A DNA stretch of 64,000 nt, taken from Cymbidium sinense. Taxonomy: Eukaryota; Streptophyta; Magnoliopsida; Asparagales; Orchidaceae. Positions 62,061 to 64,000 of the stretch are shown one piece after another. The notes beneath the pieces are model-generated. The model saw only the letters and a list, made by a program, of their open reading frames with translations, was not told the origin of the DNA and did no database searches. A program made the translations under genes and the position numbers. The stretch covers positions 63,920,474-63,984,473 of the forward strand of contig CM038218.1 of NCBI GenBank assembly GCA_021442155.1, read 5' to 3'. The stretch's first letter is position 1. Each line of letters opens with the position of its first letter.

Positions 62061-64000
62061 AACTGTAATGTAAAGGGGACGGTTGTGCTCCATGTCCCTC
62101 GGAAGAAGGTCTTCATCTGTGAAAGTGACTCCTTAGGCTTCTCTGGAATAATGTCCCTCTTTTTCAACATCGATCAACTGAGCTAAGCATATCTCTAGAT
62201 CAAGAAGAGCCTTGATTAATGATTCTCTCATCTCTTTGGATAAGATAAGGGCATCATATATGCTTAACTTAGAAGAAAACTTTCTTAGGTGAGAGAGGAC
62301 ATTGTAATCCACCTTGGACTAATCCTCCACAAGCATATCCAAGGGTGGAGCATTCTGTGGAGGGGCTTCTCGATCATCTGAACCAATGACTTGTTTCTCC
62401 TTATCCTGAGGTGCTACCCTAGGAGGTAGAACCTTGCCATTACAGAGGTTGACTTTGGTGATCTCTTGTGGCAGGTTAGTGGAAGATTTTATCTACTTGT
62501 CAGGCTCACCTACAGCTTCTCCTATAGGACCTTGAAATCAGATGATTCTAAGTCTATCTCAAGAGGTGAACCCGTAGTATTCAGAAGAAAAGTTCAACTC
62601 GAATCAAAGAGGAAGATCGAGTTATATATATTATTAGACTTGGAGAGTTTTAATAAGAGTAGAATTAGAACCCATCGAAGTGACATATGTAATTCAAACT
62701 AGCTTTATTCCTCCATTTCTTGGATTTTGAAGGAGGTACATAATAGAAATCTAGTAAAGCAAAAGGGGTGAGGGATTTGAAGCCCTCATCCACGATATAG
62801 ATGTCTACTATAAGAAGAGCTAGTAAGTAGAAGTGCTCGCAAAGTAGTAGAATTGTGGACTGGAGGTCTCTCGGTGGTTGCGCTACTTGGCTATCCCGGG
62901 GTCTACTCGCTAAGCTCCTACCTTCCCAAGTTATCTTTGGCAACTTGCAAACCTTCCTTGATGTTGAGGTTGAGGCCGCACCTACAAGAAAGTTTCTTGA
63001 TTTTGACAATTTTTTAGAGGTTCATAAGGAGATATCCAACCTTCTTTAGTTTTAAGAGGATCACAGGTTTCCCCAAGGATTATCCTAATGAAACTGGATG
63101 GTTATTTCATAAGGTATTCCTTTGGGATAACTATGACACCTGTCTTGTAGCTATGCTCAAGCTAGTCTTGAATATAACAATCCTCAAAACATGGCCCAAC
63201 ATGGTGGTAGCAAAAAAAGTTAGATCATTGCTCTTGCCCACTTCTCCGCCTTCTAGGCTCGAGTAGCTGAAAATCAAGTTTCTTTAAGAGGTTCTTAAAG
63301 ATTTTCTTGATTACCTCCCTCTTAAATGAATAAGGTTTATTTAGTTTATCCAAAAGAGTAGGTGGATGGTAGCTACCTAGTGGTGGGTATGTGTACCGCT
63401 ACTGTGACTATGGTTGAGGAGGAGGCGGTGAAGACCGTGGAGGCTGTGGCGGTAGGATGGCCTGGTCATGGTAGAGAAGGTGGAACACAGGTCTCTCTCT
63501 CACTTGCTCCCTTCACCGCTATCACTACCCCCCCGGCTTCTTCTCAAGTTTTGTGGCTTTGCTTTGTTGATTGATCCAAAAGGCATTATTTGGCTTCTCC
63601 TTATAAGCTAGCCACCTTGTTGATTAGCTTCTCAAATATTTTGATGGTAAAACCTTTGAGCATGAAGACCTAGCCATGAATATTCTTTAGTAGAATTTCA
63701 ATGGCGTGCTATTCAGATAGCTATGAATCACATTTCATACTCAAATTGCTGCCATCTAAGAATATAATCAACTTGGGACTCACCACCGTGGTGTTGAACT
63801 ACAACGAGATCGCCTACATCACCCTTTGCTGAGCTCCAACAAACCTCTTAATGAAGAGTTGCTCCAACTCAGCAAAAGTCTTCACTGAACTATTGGGGAG
63901 TTTCATCACCAAGGCTATGCCTACTAAGTCACAAAAAGATGAAATAGTAGAGCATCATTGCCACCAAGATTGCAATAGGCACTAAATGTGCATGTCAATG
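62061..64000 (-). mobile_element. gag region of Tat-type gypsy element (degenerate, continues beyond window)
   Basis: Near 63820-63920 the minus strand reads LPNSSVKTFAELEQLFIKRF, a gag capsid motif (S...TF.ELE..F..RF) of plant gypsy elements. Then FNTTVVSPKLIIFL-type text follows. Pro/Gly-rich and broken sequence runs to about 62700. The element's 5' LTR and primer-binding site must lie to the right of the window. Confidence 0.75.

Overview
This is nuclear DNA of a flowering plant. The evidence is an intron-containing ACC oxidase (ethylene-forming) gene, plant LINE and Ty3/gypsy remains, a fragment of a plastid-type starch enzyme gene, and long AT-rich stretches with hardly any open frames. 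The species cannot be read from the sequence; a monocot is possible but unproven. Only one gene looks intact: ACC oxidase on the plus strand, three exons, 30474-31822, 307 codons, with all expected active-site residues.

Layout. (1) 1-39418 is a decayed tandem array on the plus strand. Its repeating order is: a large LTR-like block; a mixed block X holding a 4-alpha-glucanotransferase (DPE1) pseudogene fragment, an inverted copy of an unnamed repeat family and a LINE 3' end; ACC oxidase; and the ACC oxidase 3' flank. The LTR-like block is present from 1, from about 12850 and from about 32850. Block X is present at 7736-11985 and 24073-28316. The ACC oxidase 3' flank is present three times (11986-12850, 17329-18375, 31826-32850), but the coding sequence is present once. 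The simplest reading is an array of at least three ACC-oxidase-bearing units, two of which lost the gene by deletions whose junctions can still be seen. A 955-bp solo LTR with a perfect 5-bp target duplication (18765-19719) sits only in the middle unit. (2) 39419-46700 holds unrecognised coding-like fragments and the remains of a plus-strand Ty3/gypsy element (primer-binding-site-like sequence near 43273, gag-like frame, short tandem repeats). (3) 47100-64000 is a minus-strand Ty3/gypsy element of Tat type, read right to left: gag, protease, reverse transcriptase, RNase H, integrase, then about 2.4 kb of tandem repeats, then a long LTR at 47100-54600. That LTR is an older, inverted relative of the block that builds the array. 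This is why I read the array blocks as LTR-derived.

The retroelement frames are broken throughout by stops and frameshifts and none appears autonomous. The main interest is gene loss and retention inside a retrotransposon-derived tandem array, plus a duplicated fragment of a starch-metabolism gene carried in the same units. All homology statements come from reading motifs and comparing blocks by eye; no alignment or database search was run.
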